Source of the DNA: Lantana camara
Lineage: Eukaryota; Streptophyta; Magnoliopsida; Lamiales; Verbenaceae
Assembly (NCBI GenBank): GCA_037501455.1
Contig: CM074864.1
Location: forward strand, 23,430,001 to 23,494,000
Direction of reading: 5' to 3'
Length of the DNA: 64,000 bases
Below, piece after piece: positions 34,901 to 46,764 of the stretch. How positions within the stretch are numbered: position 1 is the first letter of the stretch; every line of letters begins with the position of its first letter. The notes beneath the pieces are model-generated. The model was not told the DNA's origin. It saw nothing but the letters and a program-made list of their open reading frames with translations, and did not search any database. Made by a program: the position numbers and the translations under genes.

Positions 34901-35918
34901 TCTGTTCCCATTACATGTTTACAGGTCGCGTAGGGCTAGCTACCCGAAGTGACAACTGGTGGAGGATGGTGCATGTTTGTATGTGTTAGTGGGGTATTGC
35001 TGACCTTGGTCAGATACTCTACTGTGTGTGGAGTTATTGTTGACCTCGGTCCGATACCCTACGAAATCATGTTTTCTGGAGTAAGGATGGAGAAGCCTAG
35101 CTTGCGGGCAAAATTCTGTTTCATATAAGATGGTTCATATCTGGAAAAGTTCACTTTACCCCTATCCCCGTTTTATGAAAGGAACTATGAACCATCTACA
35201 GCATATGTGTGCGCGTGTGATAGCATTTATGAAATGTTTTATAACGTGCATTCTTTTACAGCATCGCATCTAAAGAGTTTTATCAACCGAACTTGTTTCA
35301 AGTTCTTTTTAAAGCATTGCATTTAACAGTTCTGAACTTTACTTCAAATTCTTTATCACTCAGTACTTTCTTTTAAGTATTCCCTCACTTAGTCCTTTTG
35401 ACTAATACCTCCCCCGTTTTCTTGCCTCGTGGTTTCAGGTCTTGCAGCCGCAGTCTAGAGGTATCTTGAAGCTCTAGATTGTCATTTTTGTTTCAGTCAG
35501 GACTTAGTATTACTTTCTGTTGTGTCCTGCATATGCTTTATGGCTGCATCACTATATGTTTCTGAATACTCGAGTATCTTTGTTATACTCTTTCTGCTAC
35601 TCTGTTACCGATATTTTGAACTCTACTGTATCGGTATTTATATGTGATATGTTACATGTTCGGATATGCCGAGTCTCTCTTACACGATCAATATGTTCTT
35701 GCTTGTTACATGCCATCACGCACATGTTTTGAAAAGTTTTAAAATACTCTGATTTTCCGCTGCATAGCCACATCGTTGTACATGTATAGTTCTGAGGTAG
35801 ACAGCCGTTCGCTGGAGTATTTCTTGAGTGATGGCTCACACCATTACTTGAGAGGTGCTTCAGTGCGGGGGTTGAGACGCCGCTCTCCTCTTGTTCCAGT
35901 ACGGGTGGGGGCGTTACA
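31868..35918 (+). mobile_element. G2 3' LTR (4051 bp)
   Basis: The partner of 21556-25620. TATA box at 32950-32959, GT-rich and GAATAGTAA repeats at 33751-33945. It ends at GGGGGCGTTACA, followed by the TSD copy GTACT and the RNase H codons of G1. Confidence 0.95.
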
Positions 35919-38780
35919 GTACTGAATCTTACAATCATAGTCCTCAAGTAGCTCCATCCACCTTCTTTGCCTTTCGTTCAAATCCTTCTGAGTAAACAAA
36001 TACTTAAGACTCTGATGATTGGTGAACACTTCAAAAGTAACACCATAGAGGTAATGTCGCCATTTCATCAAAGCAAACACCACTGCCGCGAGTTCCAAGT
36101 CATGAGTGGGATAGTTTTTCTCATGGTCCTTTAACTTCCTTGAGGCGTAGGCTACAACTTTACCATTCTGCATTAACACACACCCGAGACCTTCCTTCGA
36201 AGCATCGGTGTAAACTGAGTAGCCTTCTGAACCCTCGGGTAGGGTTAAACCCGGTGCAATAGTCAATCTTTCCTTAAGAGTTTGGAAACTCTCCTCACAC
36301 ACCACATCCCACTCGAATTTAACCTCTTTCTTAGTTAACCGGGTCAACGAGGAAGCAATCTTCGAGAAATCTTTCACAAAGCGCCTATAATACCCTGCTA
36401 ACCCGAGAAAACTTCTCACTTCCGAGGCATTCTTAAGTTGCTTCCAAAGCATAACCGTCTCAATCTTCGCCGGGTCCACTTCTATACCATTCCCAGAAAT
36501 GAAGTGACCCAAAAATGAAACTCGATCCAACCAGAACTCGCACTTACTAAACTTAGCGAACAACTTGTGCTCCCGAAGTGTAGACAAGATAATACTCAAA
36601 TGCCGCGCGTGCTCTTCCTCGGACCTCGAATACACCAGAATATCATCTATAAAGATAACCACGAATTTATCGAGGTAAAGCCGGAATATTCGGTGCATCA
36701 TATCCATAAACGCGGCTGGGGCATTGGTAAGACTATAAGGCATGACCACAAACTCAAAATGCCCATATCTCGTTTTGAAACCTATCTTCGGTATATCTCC
36801 CTCCCAGATACGCAACTGGTAATACATTTGCCTTAAATCCAACTTAGAATAAACACTTGAACCTTGCAGGAGATCGAACAACTCTTCAATGTGAGGAAGC
36901 GGGTATTTGTTCTTAACCGTTAACCGGTTCAGCTCACGGTAGTCGATACACATTCGTAAGGTCCCATCTTTCTTCTTTACAAACAGAACCGGAGCACCCC
37001 ATGGAGAAGTGCTCGGGCAAATGTAACCACATTCTGAGAGCTCGTCCAATTGCGTCTTCAACTCCTTCAACTCGGCTGGAGCCATCCTATAGGGAGATTT
37101 CGCATACGGTTCTGCTTCGGGATAGAGATCTATTACAAACTCGACGTCCCGATCCGGAGGTAAAGATCCCAAGTTCTCCGGAAACACACCGGGGAATTCC
37201 TTCATGATCTCCATCTCCTCGAGCTTGGCCTGATCCTTTGGCTTATTCAAAAGGTAGGCCACGTAGCCCGTCGCACCGTCCCGGAACAATCTACTTGCTT
37301 CCATGAAGGAAATAAACGGGCAGGTCTTCAACCTCTGACCCGCAAAGACCGTAGAACCCAAAGTTACCTTCTTGGCAAAACAATCCATCATTGCTCGGTA
37401 ACGGTACAACCAGTCCATACCCAGAATCACCTCATACTTCTTGATAGGCATCTTAATCAAATCTGCCGGGTACTCTTGATCTTCCACAACCACCGGACAA
37501 CCACGGTAAACACAATTCGTAGACAAAGCACCACCAAGGGGAGAACTAACAACAAAAGAATCATCTAGGCAAGCAACAGGCAAGGGAAGAGTAGAAACAA
37601 GCCGGAAAGCAATAAATGAATACGTTGCTCCCGGATCAAACAATGCATGTAATGGAATGCCATGAATGTGGATAGTACCTTCAACAACGGCGTTGGCATC
37701 CACTTCCACATTCTCTTCCTCGCCCTCCAAAGCATAAGCTCTCGCTTGGATCGGTGCTCTCAGAGGCATCACATTCAACGGTTGAGGGGCTCGAGGCGGA
37801 GGGGCTCTCACTTGAGGACAAGTGCTAATCAAATGACCAGGCTCTCCACACTTATAGCATCTTCTCAATTTCTTCCGGCATGACTCCTCGGTGTGATTGG
37901 GACCTTTACAATAACTACATTGTATCGGAGCAGGTAGAGCTGGTGCGGTAGGTACCGGAGGTCGAGCTTTCTTGACTGAAGTGTTAGGACCTTGGGGTTT
38001 GAAGACCGGAGGCCCACTATGGGATGCAGGCCTCTTCCCCAAATTAGAACTCGAACCTTGCCCCGAGGAGTAGGTCGGCCTCAATCTCGTGTTATTGGCC
38101 TCCACTTTGATCGCCTTCCTCATAGCCTTCTCCCACGTATCCACAGTAGCAGCCTTAAGAGCATTCTGGATCTCATATCTCAAACCATGAATAAAGTTCC
38201 GGGCTTTCTGGGTGTCATCATTAGTGATATGTGGAGCATACGGTGCAAGTCTTTCAAATTCCAAGATATACTCTTCAACCGAACGGTTCCCTTGCCTCAA
38301 TTCTATAAATTGCTGAAGTCTTCTCTCGCGAGCACTAGGTGGAACATACTTGTGACGAAACTCTCTTACAAAGCTTTCCCAATCAAACTCCTCTCCATTC
38401 CTCTCCAATCGAGCTCTCATAGCCTTGAGCCAATTGGATGCGGGACCTTGAACAAACGGGGCCGTACAAACAGCTTTCTCATGTGAAGGGGCGGGGCAAA
38501 TTTCCCAAATTCCTGCAATCTCTGACAGCCACTCTTCTGCTTGTATGTCATCTCCTCCATACCACTTAGGTGGATTGTTGTTTCTGAACTCCTTGAAAGC
38601 CGGAGTTACTTGTCCACCTTGTCCTTCCCATTGTGGATTATTCCTCTGATTCTGCTGAAGCTGGTTAAGAAGGGCCTGCACATTATTCTCAGCATTCATC
38701 GGAGGAGGTGGAGGTGCTTGTGGAGAGAGTTGATTAAGATCAGGAGTCTGCTCCCTATCTGCTCTCCTTCTTGGAGGCAT
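35919..38780 (-). pseudogene. G1 gag-protease-RT-RNase H, intact until cut by G2
   Basis: One uninterrupted frame of about 954 codons from [10 protein letters not shown]. Gag capsid core about residues 60-240 ([33 protein letters not shown]). Zinc knuckles [14 protein letters not shown] and [14 protein letters not shown] at about 287-325. Protease DPGATYSF at about 381. RT with [19 protein letters not shown] and FIDD at about 710. RNase H with [10 protein letters not shown] at about 858, ending in LLEDYDCKI where G2 begins. One oddity is [12 protein letters not shown] where relatives have MPFGLTNAP. The original polyprotein continued into 21555-19948. Confidence 0.95.
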
Positions 38781-38966
38781 CCTGAAAATACATAAATCAA
38801 GAAATATCGATGCATGGGGTTCAGTTCATGGTCATGAAGTCAATTATCACAAATTTAAACAAATAAGTCACGTAGAGATGTAGATGAATGCAAATAACCA
38901 CATAATCCTAAACCGAACTACCTAGACAGACTCAACACGACTCCAGAGCTCCGGTTTTGCAACCGA
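38781..38966 (-). other. G1 leader
   Basis: A short leader of about 0.2 kb between PBS and gag. The first ~70 bases after the PBS (CGGTTGCAAAACCGG, then GTCGTGTTGAGTC) have a clear counterpart after the LARD PBS. Confidence 0.7.
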
Positions 38967-38980
38967 GAGCTCTGATACCA
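38967..38980 (-). promoter_or_regulatory. G1 primer-binding site
   Basis: The minus strand reads TGGTATCAGAGCTC, 8 bases inside the LTR end. It is of tRNA-Met type. Confidence 0.85.
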
Positions 38981-39442
38981 CGGAAGGATGTAACACCCCC
39001 GGAGCGAAGGGTGCCACATCCCCCGCACTAAGGTCTAATACGAGTAACGAAATAGGGAGTTCGCACCCATATCAAACCATAGCGAATGGGAGACACACCA
39101 AACTCGCACCCTCGCTAGGCAGCCTAGACCCTCAAAACTGCGCAAAATAAAATCAGAGTAGCGGAAGCAATTCACATCCAACATAATTCCCAAGATCACA
39201 TATATACTTAATCAAAATGGGGAAGGGTCAAGTATTCAAGCCACCATGCTAAATCATATACAAATATACAATGCCGTCACGGCCAAAATAGCATAAGTGT
39301 AATCAGAATACATAATCCAAAATACATAAATGAGAGGGAAAGTAATCCACTACGATGCATGCGGACTCAAGCTATACCACAAGTAAACCAAAAGACACTT
39401 GCCGCCTAGCTTGACTCGGAAAAACCTACAAACTCAAAAGAA

Positions 39443-39520
39443 AGGAAAAGGGGGAAACAACAACGAGGGTTAGTCCTAGTGAGGAAAAGGGGGAAACAAC
39501 AACGAGGGTTAGTCCTAGTG
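39443..39520. repeat. 39-bp tandem duplication in G1 5' LTR
   Basis: The unit GGAAAAGGGGGAAACAACAA... through CCTAGTGA occurs twice in tandem here and once in the 3' LTR near 7262-7300. It arose after insertion of G1. Confidence 0.85.
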
Positions 39521-40716
39521 ACTAGTGAGGGGGCTAACTCATGCACCCGATATATATAGAGCAAAGGAATTAAGCAAAACGAAAGGATCCGTGGACCGAG
39601 AGTAGTTTTTGCAAGCCAAAGTAATTCCCGTGTTATAGATATACATAGATTAAAGAGAAAGCAAAAGGCTAAATGCCAAATCCCAAGTTTTAGGTAATTT
39701 AAGAATCCACTCTCGTTCCATAGATCATACAAAGCTAAACCAACTCGGGGAGTACGAGTCACACACATCCCAACTTCTATATCCAAAGATCAAAGCAAAA
39801 CAAAACAAATCAGAATCCATCCCCAACACCGGTTGATAGAAGGGTTGATCGGCCCTAACTATCCAAATACACAGACGAGACAAGGTTTAATTACTACCTT
39901 GAAACCTTCAACGGTTGCCTCCGTTGGCTCAAGAGAAACACCCTTCCTCAACCTCCCAAGGTTGGGTGAGACTCTCAAATGGAGGTGTTGATGGAAGAGC
40001 TCGGCGACCCCTCGGTCGTCCCGAGATTCCCATACCACACTCCGGGGCCCAAACAGATCACAGAAATCACACAAACATAACTCAAAGCTTATCTTTCAAA
40101 GCCACATCTTGCTTACACACACACACTTGCACAAAGCTAAACTTTTGCAAACGAAGGCAAAATAGCTACATACTTATACAAAGCGTTTTCAAACTCTTAT
40201 AACAAATGGGGTAATCCTGCAACATATGTATCATACACATATTTACCATATATTATACGTATTCGCATGCGAGGTTTCAAATTAAATAGGGTCATAGGTC
40301 GAATAACTAAAAGAACAAAAACCTCACCTTGTCAACGAACGTAGTGGAGACAAAAAGGGGAAACCGGACACCTACAGAGCAAGCTCGTCCTCAACAAGAA
40401 GATCCTCTGAACAAGACAAACAACAAGGAACACACTTAGACTCAATATGAACCACATTGACGCTCGGTACATGCATATGTATGCTTATGATGCAAAAGAT
40501 ATAAAATGCATCCACATTTATGCCATTTACGAGCAAACATTACACCTAGGAACATATATCATAAACGAGAAGGTAAATCAAAGCATAAATTCGTAGCGTA
40601 AGGCTTAACACATAATATGACAAGTTAATCAAGCATACATATCAAAAACGAGGCAAGAAGGACCAACAAGAAGCAACGAAAAGGCGAAAGAAATCTCCTC
40701 GGACGCCACCTTGCTA

Positions 40717-40846
40717 GACACGACCGTGACAGAAATACAAAGGGGACGGACACGGCCGTGTCAGGCGAAATAATTCAAAAAAAACATTTTCGAGAGCTCA
40801 ACACGGCCGTGTCCATTTTCCTTTGTAACCTGAAGCGGCCGTGTCA
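40717..40846. repeat. Four GACACGGCCGTGTC-type palindromes, G1 5' LTR
   Basis: Copies at 40717-40730, 40749-40762 (perfect), 40800-40813 and 40832-40846. Same order and spacing as in the 3' LTR. Confidence 0.85.
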
Positions 40847-41549
40847 GGAGGTCGGGCTGGAAAAATTTTGGCGCTGCAAGTCCGCAAAATGAAGGAAAAA
40901 CAGGGGTATTTCGGTTCTTGCTCTAAGGAGATTCTTATGCCAACCAAAAATACATATAACAAGCATCAAAATGACACCAATTCATCCAAGATTCATGCCC
41001 AAAAAATTGAAATAACTTCCGCCACAAAATGCAATCAAACAAGGCAAGAATGGGGGAAGAATGCATCAAATTATATCATCAAAGCTCAAGAGTTCATTAA
41101 TGGCAAATGGATCATATCTCAACAACCATGAAAGGAGATGCAATAAATGTCAAGAATCAAGTCATAGAAGTCATAAATCGTCACTACATCTCAAGGGAAC
41201 AAGAATGGAAGCAAGAATCAACAATTTCTCCCAACTACTACTATTCACATGATTGCTCTATCTCATGAATCAACCATGGAAACCAACTCAAGGTCACATC
41301 AAAGAGAGAAGAGGGAGTGCAGATTACAACTATGAACTTATCTTTAAAATTTGAGAAGCTAAGGTGATGATTTGAACTCAAAAATCATAAAAGACAAAGG
41401 GGTTTTCCTTCTCTTCTTGCTTTGCTTGAGCTGATCGGTTCTTGTGGGAGAGAGGAGAAATGGATCAGTATTCAAGGGGGTTGGGGCTGAAATGGGTAGT
41501 TAACTCAAGTCACAAATCATGGTTAAGGCTTAGTTGGGTTTAAGAGGGG

Positions 41550-41553
41550 TCCA
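41550..41553. other. Empty-site counterpart of the C1 insertion
   Basis: GGTCCACAAGC is uninterrupted here; in the 3' LTR the same site is split by C1 between 9314 and 19405. Confidence 0.9.
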
Positions 41554-42062
41554 CAAGCTTATATTAGGTCAAAAGGTAGCTCTCAAACGTAAGGGGCTCG
41601 TTTCGGGTGGAATTCGAGGGTCTTAATGAACTTAGAAAATGTGAGGCTTGTCCCATTGAACCCAAATCATCGAAACGAGTTCAACGGAGGTAACGGAATT
41701 CGAATCCGAATTCCCGAGCTCAAAATACGCGTCCCGGAACCCAAGGTGCGCTAAATGCTCTTTAGCCTCCTTTAGGTCCCATCTCCAAAACGAACTCAAA
41801 AAGGCAATCAAAACAAATACCAAAACATATAACGAACATATAACCGAGTCCATAAAGCATATAATTAACACATATCACGAATTCATAAAAATCAGAATTA
41901 AATACAAATCTAAAACGAGCAAAATACAAGTCAAGGAAAGTTAAACGTTCAAATTAAGCAAATTTATACCAAGGCAATTAAGTATCACATAATCACTTAA
42001 ATAAATAATTAAATAGCACACATAACAGGTTACCTGAAAGTCTGATCAGTCGGGATGTTACA

Positions 42063-42373
42063 GTAATTTTGTTATGTGAGCTTGTAGCCTTGGAGCGTCT
42101 ATGTATAGGCCTTCGGTTCTTCTCTTGGGCTTCATGGGCTTGGGCCTGAATTTAAAGTCCACACCATAAAGAAGTGGGCTTTATTTTATTTTAATGGATT
42201 ATTTTTTAATCCATTTAATTAATTTAAGAATAATAATATAAGCCCATAATTCTTATCCCAAATTAAATATTTAAGCCATATTTATTATGGACTCAGGATA
42301 AAAATTAATAATTAATAGCCGATTTATTTGGGCTACCAATTAATAATTTATTTCCGAATTTTCGGTATCAACA
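42063..42373 (-). mobile_element. G0 5' LTR, 5' half
   Basis: The minus strand starts TGTTGATACCGAAAATTCGG, a terminus familiar from Tat-type LTRs. It ends at GTAAT against G1. The other half is 6474-6804. The right flank ATTAC (42374-42378) is a candidate TSD whose partner lies outside the window. Confidence 0.75.
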
Positions 42374-43183
42374 ATTACATCAAAGGAAGGCAAGAATTCA
42401 TCAAATCATCACATTAACCTAACTATTCATCTATAAATTCATAGCATGCCCAAATCTTCATGGAATTCAGAAAATAAGTACTCAAAAGAAAGATAAGAGG
42501 ATGAAAAACAAGAATATGGTCTTACCTCTTCGATTTGATGAAGATCGGAGGTCGAACGAGCTCAAAATCACCCTTGGTGAATAGTGACTGCTCTCTTTTC
42601 TTCTTTCTCCCTTGGTCTCGGTTTCTAGCTATTTTCCCCTTTCTTGGCTGCTGATCTCGAAATCAGGGGTCAAGTGAGAGATAGAGGGTTAAACCATGGT
42701 TAAAAGGGCTCAAAAATCAAGGTATTTGGTTAAGAATTGAGTGAGTTATGGCCATTTTAGTGAAGGGTGGCAAATCTGCGCGAGCTGTTCATTTCGGGCA
42801 AAATTCAGAGGACCAAACAAGCTTAGCAAAATATGAATCTAGGTTTCTTGGTTTCCTTTCTCCGTTATGAGTCTGGCGCCACTTCCGGAATTTGAATTTG
42901 AATTCCCGAGCCCAAGATACGCCTTCCGAAACCTAAGGTGCGCTAAAATAAGTTAGGCCCTCGAGTCCCTCAAAAATAAAACGGCATCAAACCCGTATCA
43001 AAGGAACTCAAAAATAATAAACGAACATATAAACAAGTTTATGAATCACATAATTCACTTATGGCAAGTTGTCACGAAAATCGGGGTTGAAAAAGAGGTT
43101 AAACGAATTAAAAACGGGTCGAAAAGGGTCAAAAACGTTTAAAAACTTAAACGTAAAGCAAATAACAAATATTCAAATAAATC
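42374..43183 (-). mobile_element. H: old LTR remnant, U3 part
   Basis: Diverged from, but colinear with, the U3 half of the LARD and G1 LTRs. Shared landmarks are a TATGGTCTTACCT block near 42520, a CTCTTTTCTTCTTTCTCCC stretch near 42590 and GAATTCCCGAG...GGTGCGCTAAA at 42905-42955. It hosts G0 on the left and C2 on the right, so it is among the oldest sequence visible. No coding sequence. Confidence 0.65.
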
Positions 43184-43378
43184 TGTTAGAACATGGTATT
43201 GGAAAAGAATGTACTGGTTTGTATTCATTGTGTAAAAATATTTTTCTGTGTTACAAGACTAATCCCTCTAGACTAGGATATACAACCCCTAACACAATCT
43301 CAAAGAATCAGGACAATTACAGGGATTCAGGGACTAAATTCGGTAAGTCAATTCTTCCCATAAATTGATATTCTAACA
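43184..43378 (-). mobile_element. C2 3' LTR (195 bp)
   Basis: Bounded by the inverted ends TGTTAGAA and TTCTAACA and followed on the plus strand by CTCCCCCTCAAG, the complement of the polypurine tract. The 5' partner is not in the window. Confidence 0.85.
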
Positions 43379-43390
43379 CTCCCCCTCAAG
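43379..43390 (-). promoter_or_regulatory. C2 polypurine tract
   Basis: The minus strand reads CTTGAGGGGGAG, immediately before the LTR. Confidence 0.85.
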
Positions 43391-44122
43391 CTAAGTAATG
43401 GAATTGCCAATGCTTAGCTTGTTCAACACAGTGTGGAAGATTTGACTTGTGACAGCCTTTGTGAGTATGTCTGCTAGCTGATCCTCGGATCTTACAAAGG
43501 GAATAGATATCGTGCCCTCTTCTAGCTTTTCCTTAATGAAGTGTCGATCAACTTTCACGTGTTTTATTCTATCGTGTTGTACCGGATTTTCTGAGATACT
43601 GACCGCAGGTTTGTTGTCACATTTCAGCAGACTTGGTCCCTTCTGTTCCATGCCAATTTCTGTTATTAGTTTCCTAAGCCAAATAAGCTCAGTGACCCCC
43701 TTTGTAATTCCCCTGAATTCAGCTTCGGCACTAGAGAGTGCCACGACTTTCTGCTTCTTGCTCCTCCAAGTCACAACATTCCCTCCAACAAGTGTAATAA
43801 GTCCAGAAGTGGACCTTCGATCATTTGAATTTCTTGCCCACTCTGCGTCTGTATACGCCTCAAGATGGCCATTCCTCCCAAACATGATTCCTGTCCCTAC
43901 AGTACCTTTGAGATACCGAACAATACGAATGACTGCTTCCATGTGTTCTTTTTGTGGTTGGTGCATGAACTGACTCACAATACCCACTACGTAGGCAATG
44001 CCTGGTCGTGTGTGAGCCAAGTAGATTAATTTTCCCACCAACCATTGATATCGTTCCTTATCTGTTCGTTCCCTATTCTCTTCTATCCTGAGTTTATGGT
44101 TTACCTGCATTGGAGTGTCCAC
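43391..44122 (-). pseudogene. C2 RNase H
   Basis: 243 codons holding the copia RNase H region: YLAHTRPGIAYVVGIVSQFM, YTDAEWA (catalytic Asp), ALSSAEAEFRG, then the IKHVKVDRHFI block and DILTKAV at the end. It degrades the RNA strand of the hybrid. It overlaps the end of the RT frame by 22 bases in a different frame, so a frameshift separates them. Confidence 0.9.
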
Positions 44123-45444
44123 AGTTTACAATCAACCAACCCAGTTTCTGCCAATATATCGAGAATGTACTTCCTCTGTGATATAAAAATCCCTTTCTTT
44201 GACCGAAGAACTTCGATACCCAAGAAATATTTCAATCCTCCAAGGTCTTTCATTTCAAACTCTCTGAACAAGTTCTTCCTGAGGCTTTCCATCCCCTCAC
44301 TGTCACTGCCTGTAATAATTATATCATCAACATAGATTAACAAGCATGTGATCAAATCTCCTCGTTTCTTCAGGAATAAGGTATGATCCGCGTTACTTTG
44401 CACGTATCCATGGCGTCGCATCGCCACTGTAAACCGGCCAAACCACGCCCTGGGTAACTGTTTGAGACCATACAGTGCCTTTCGAAGTCTACACACTTCA
44501 TTACTCTCAAAGCCTTCAGTGAACCCTGGTGGAGGTTCCATATAGACTTCTTCGTTCAAATCCCCATACAAGAAGGCATTCTTCACATCAAATTGATGCG
44601 GTGGCCAGTCTCTGTTTGCGGCAACTGATAACAATACTCGAACAGTATCAAGTTTTGCTACAGGTGAGAAGGTCTCAAAGTAGTCAATTCCAAGTGTCTG
44701 AGTGTATCCCTTTGCAACCAGCCGCGCCTTATATCTTTCCACTGAGCCATCTGCTTTATGTTTAATTGTGAAAACCCATTTACAGCCAACCGGCCTCTTC
44801 CCTTCTGATAACTTGCATTTCTCCCATGTATCATCTTGGGCCAATGCTTCCATTTCAACTTCCATAGCTTTCTGCCACTCCTTGGTCTGTTTAGCTTCCT
44901 GCACTGTTCGAGGAACCTCCTCCTTATAGAGGCTACTTAAGAAAGCCTTTGCTGTGTGGGATAGACTCCCCCTGACCATATTTCCCATAGGGTACTTGGC
45001 AGTTCGGGATGTATGATCCGGTGGATATCTGGATGGAGGAATCCCTCTAGTACTTCTCTGTGGCAGTTTGTACCTAAGGTCTGCTGCATTCTCAGGCACA
45101 GTATCAGGAGCATTTGGAATATCATCAATATCAAAAATGATTACAGGAAGATTGGAAGAATCAGTTACCTCATTTTGGACATCATTCGGAGGAGAATCAT
45201 TGGGCAGAGGTGTGGTACTGAGGTCTTCAGGTGCAGATGGGGGGGATGTTGGTGAGGCCAGCTCAATCAGATCAGTATAACTCAACCAGCTCAGAGATCT
45301 ATCACTGTGAAACTCCCCTTGATCACTGTGCTGGGATAAGTAGAAATACTCAGTTTCTACAAAGTTACAGTCCATGCTTATGAGAAACCTCCTGGAACGT
45401 GGGTTGTAACACCGATAACCCTTCTGACTTGGTGCATAGCCCAT
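44101..45444 (-). pseudogene. C2 reverse transcriptase
   Basis: 447 open codons. The N-terminal part is the end of integrase and a Ser/Pro-rich linker. RT starts near KWVFTIKHKADGSVERYKAR, followed by DVKNAFLYGDLNEEVYM, LYGLKQLPRAW and the YVDD catalytic site (about 44330), then MKDLGGLKYFLGIEV. It has a complete RT core, but the frame breaks just before RNase H. The first Met is internal to the original polyprotein and not a true start. Confidence 0.92.
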
Positions 45445-46704
45445 GAATACACATTTCTTAGCACAAGCGTCTAACTTACTACGGTCAGTTTTTGGTATAT
45501 GAACGAAAACTGTGCACCCAAAGATTCTTGGAGGTAAAGTAAGGTGTGGTGGGACAGCAGTTTGAGTCTGGAGGACATTGAGTGGTGTTTGGTAGGCCAG
45601 GATTTTAGTGGGCAGTCGGTTGGTTAAGTAGACCGCAATATTGACTGTTTCGGGCTAGAAATGGGTTGGGACATGTGCTCCAATGAGTAAAGCACGGGCC
45701 ATCTCAAGTATGGTCCTATTTTTTCGTTCTGACACCCCGTTTTGCTGAAGTGTATTGGGACAAGATGTTTGATGGAGGATTCCTTGTTGCTAGAAGAAAC
45801 TTTGCATGTCATGATTAACATACTCGCGCCCATTATCAGACCGCAGAACCTTGATTTTCTTGTCAAAATATGTTTGTATCATGTTAAAGAACGCGACAAA
45901 GGTACTAAACACTTCAGATTTATGCTTCAGAAAATACACCCAAGTCATGCGAGAGAAATCGTCAATAAACAGCACAAAATATCGAAATTGGTTCTGATTA
46001 GTCACAGGGGCTGGTCCCCACACATCTGAATGTACTAATGAGAAAGCAGATTCAGCCCGAGTATTATTCGACTTAAAAGAGGTTCGATGGCTTTTAGAGG
46101 CCAGACAAGTTTGACAAGACAAATCCAAAAACTGATTGTTCTGAAAAAGCGAAGGAAATAACATCTTTAAATACCCCATTGAAGGGTGACCAAGGTGCGT
46201 ATGCCACAGCCAGAGTTGTGTGGTTCCTGTTCCTTGTGAAAGTAGAGCCTTGGACTGATTTTCAACTTCATCCACATAATATAATCCCCCACGCTCAGTA
46301 CCAGGCCCAACAATCTCCTTCGTATGAATATCCTGCAGTATGCAAAAATGAGGATATATGAGAACCACACAGTTCAATTCTTTTACCAACTGGTTTACTG
46401 ACACTAATTTACAAGATAGAGATGGAACATAGAGGCAATTTCTCTGTTGTAAGTTTGAAGAAATAGAAACGGAGCCTTCTTTTTCAACGTGGATTTTTTC
46501 CCCACTTGCAGTCAGAATATGGGACTGTTTTGGAGTGATAGGATCAATAATATCACGCAAATCAAATGTCATTGAATCTGTTGCACCACAATCAAAAATC
46601 CATTGTGTTGTTTTATCAGATTGTGATTGAGAGAGAAATCCACATGGTGCACTAGTATGTGGGCCCATTCGAAATGTGTCATAAGTGGAGGGGGCACTAT
46701 GCAA
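45445..46704 (-). pseudogene. C2 protease and integrase
   Basis: The frame from 46704 to 45790 has the protease motif WIFDCGATDSMT, where relatives usually have D-S-G-A. Integrase follows with H-H-C-C (HTHLGHP...CQTCLASK), D in HSDVWGP and D in VLRSDNGREY, ending at a TAG at about 45790. The E-bearing GVSERKNRT block continues after the stop near 45725, and another TAG interrupts near 45657. The integrase core is recognisable but not expressible as one chain. Confidence 0.9.
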
Positions 46705-46764
46705 ATTATCAAATATAAGGGGTTTTAACCTAAGGTTTGGGTCATTACCCCCAAACCCGTTACC

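Larger units (their letters stand above)
21556..35918 (+). mobile_element. G2: Tekay/Del-type chromovirus with 4-kb LTRs
   Basis: Complete element with perfect TSD GTACT (21551-21555 and 35919-35923). Its termini are TGTAACAGCCC and GGGGGCGTTACA. It has inserted antisense to G1, exactly between the RNase H and integrase parts of G1 pol; taking it out with one TSD closes the G1 reading frame. Order: 5' LTR, PBS, an extra ORF, gag, protease, RT, RNase H, integrase, chromodomain, PPT, 3' LTR. The two LTRs are very similar, so it is younger than G1. Confidence 0.96.
6805..42062 (-). mobile_element. G1: Tekay/Del-type chromovirus with two nested insertions
   Basis: Termini on the plus strand are TGTAACACCCCCGG at 6805 and GGGATGTTACA at 42062. 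Both flanks carry GTAAT (6800-6804 and 42063-42067), a perfect 5-bp TSD. The element runs right to left: 5' LTR 38989-42062, PBS, gag-pol from 38780 to 35919, interruption by G2, rest of pol 21555-19948, PPT, 3' LTR 19919-6805 interrupted by C1. Without the insertions it would be about 10.8 kb. The chromodomain at the C-terminus and long LTRs place it with Tekay/Del chromoviruses. Confidence 0.93.
38989..42062 (-). mobile_element. G1 5' LTR (3074 bp, uninterrupted)
   Basis: Full-length reference for the split 3' LTR. It contains a 39-bp tandem duplication (about 39443-39520) absent from the 3' LTR, a palindrome cluster at 40717-40846 and the empty C1 site at 41550-41553. A possible TATA on the minus strand (CTATATATATCGGG, near 39550) lies about 560 bp from the 3' end. 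No genes. Confidence 0.93.

Noticed and set aside
38541..38795. Plus-strand ORFs opposite G1 gag-pol (for example 36567, 37992, 38541)
   Set aside because: Antisense shadows of the long minus-strand frame.
43512..43973. 153-codon plus-strand ORF
   Set aside because: Antisense shadow of C2 RNase H.
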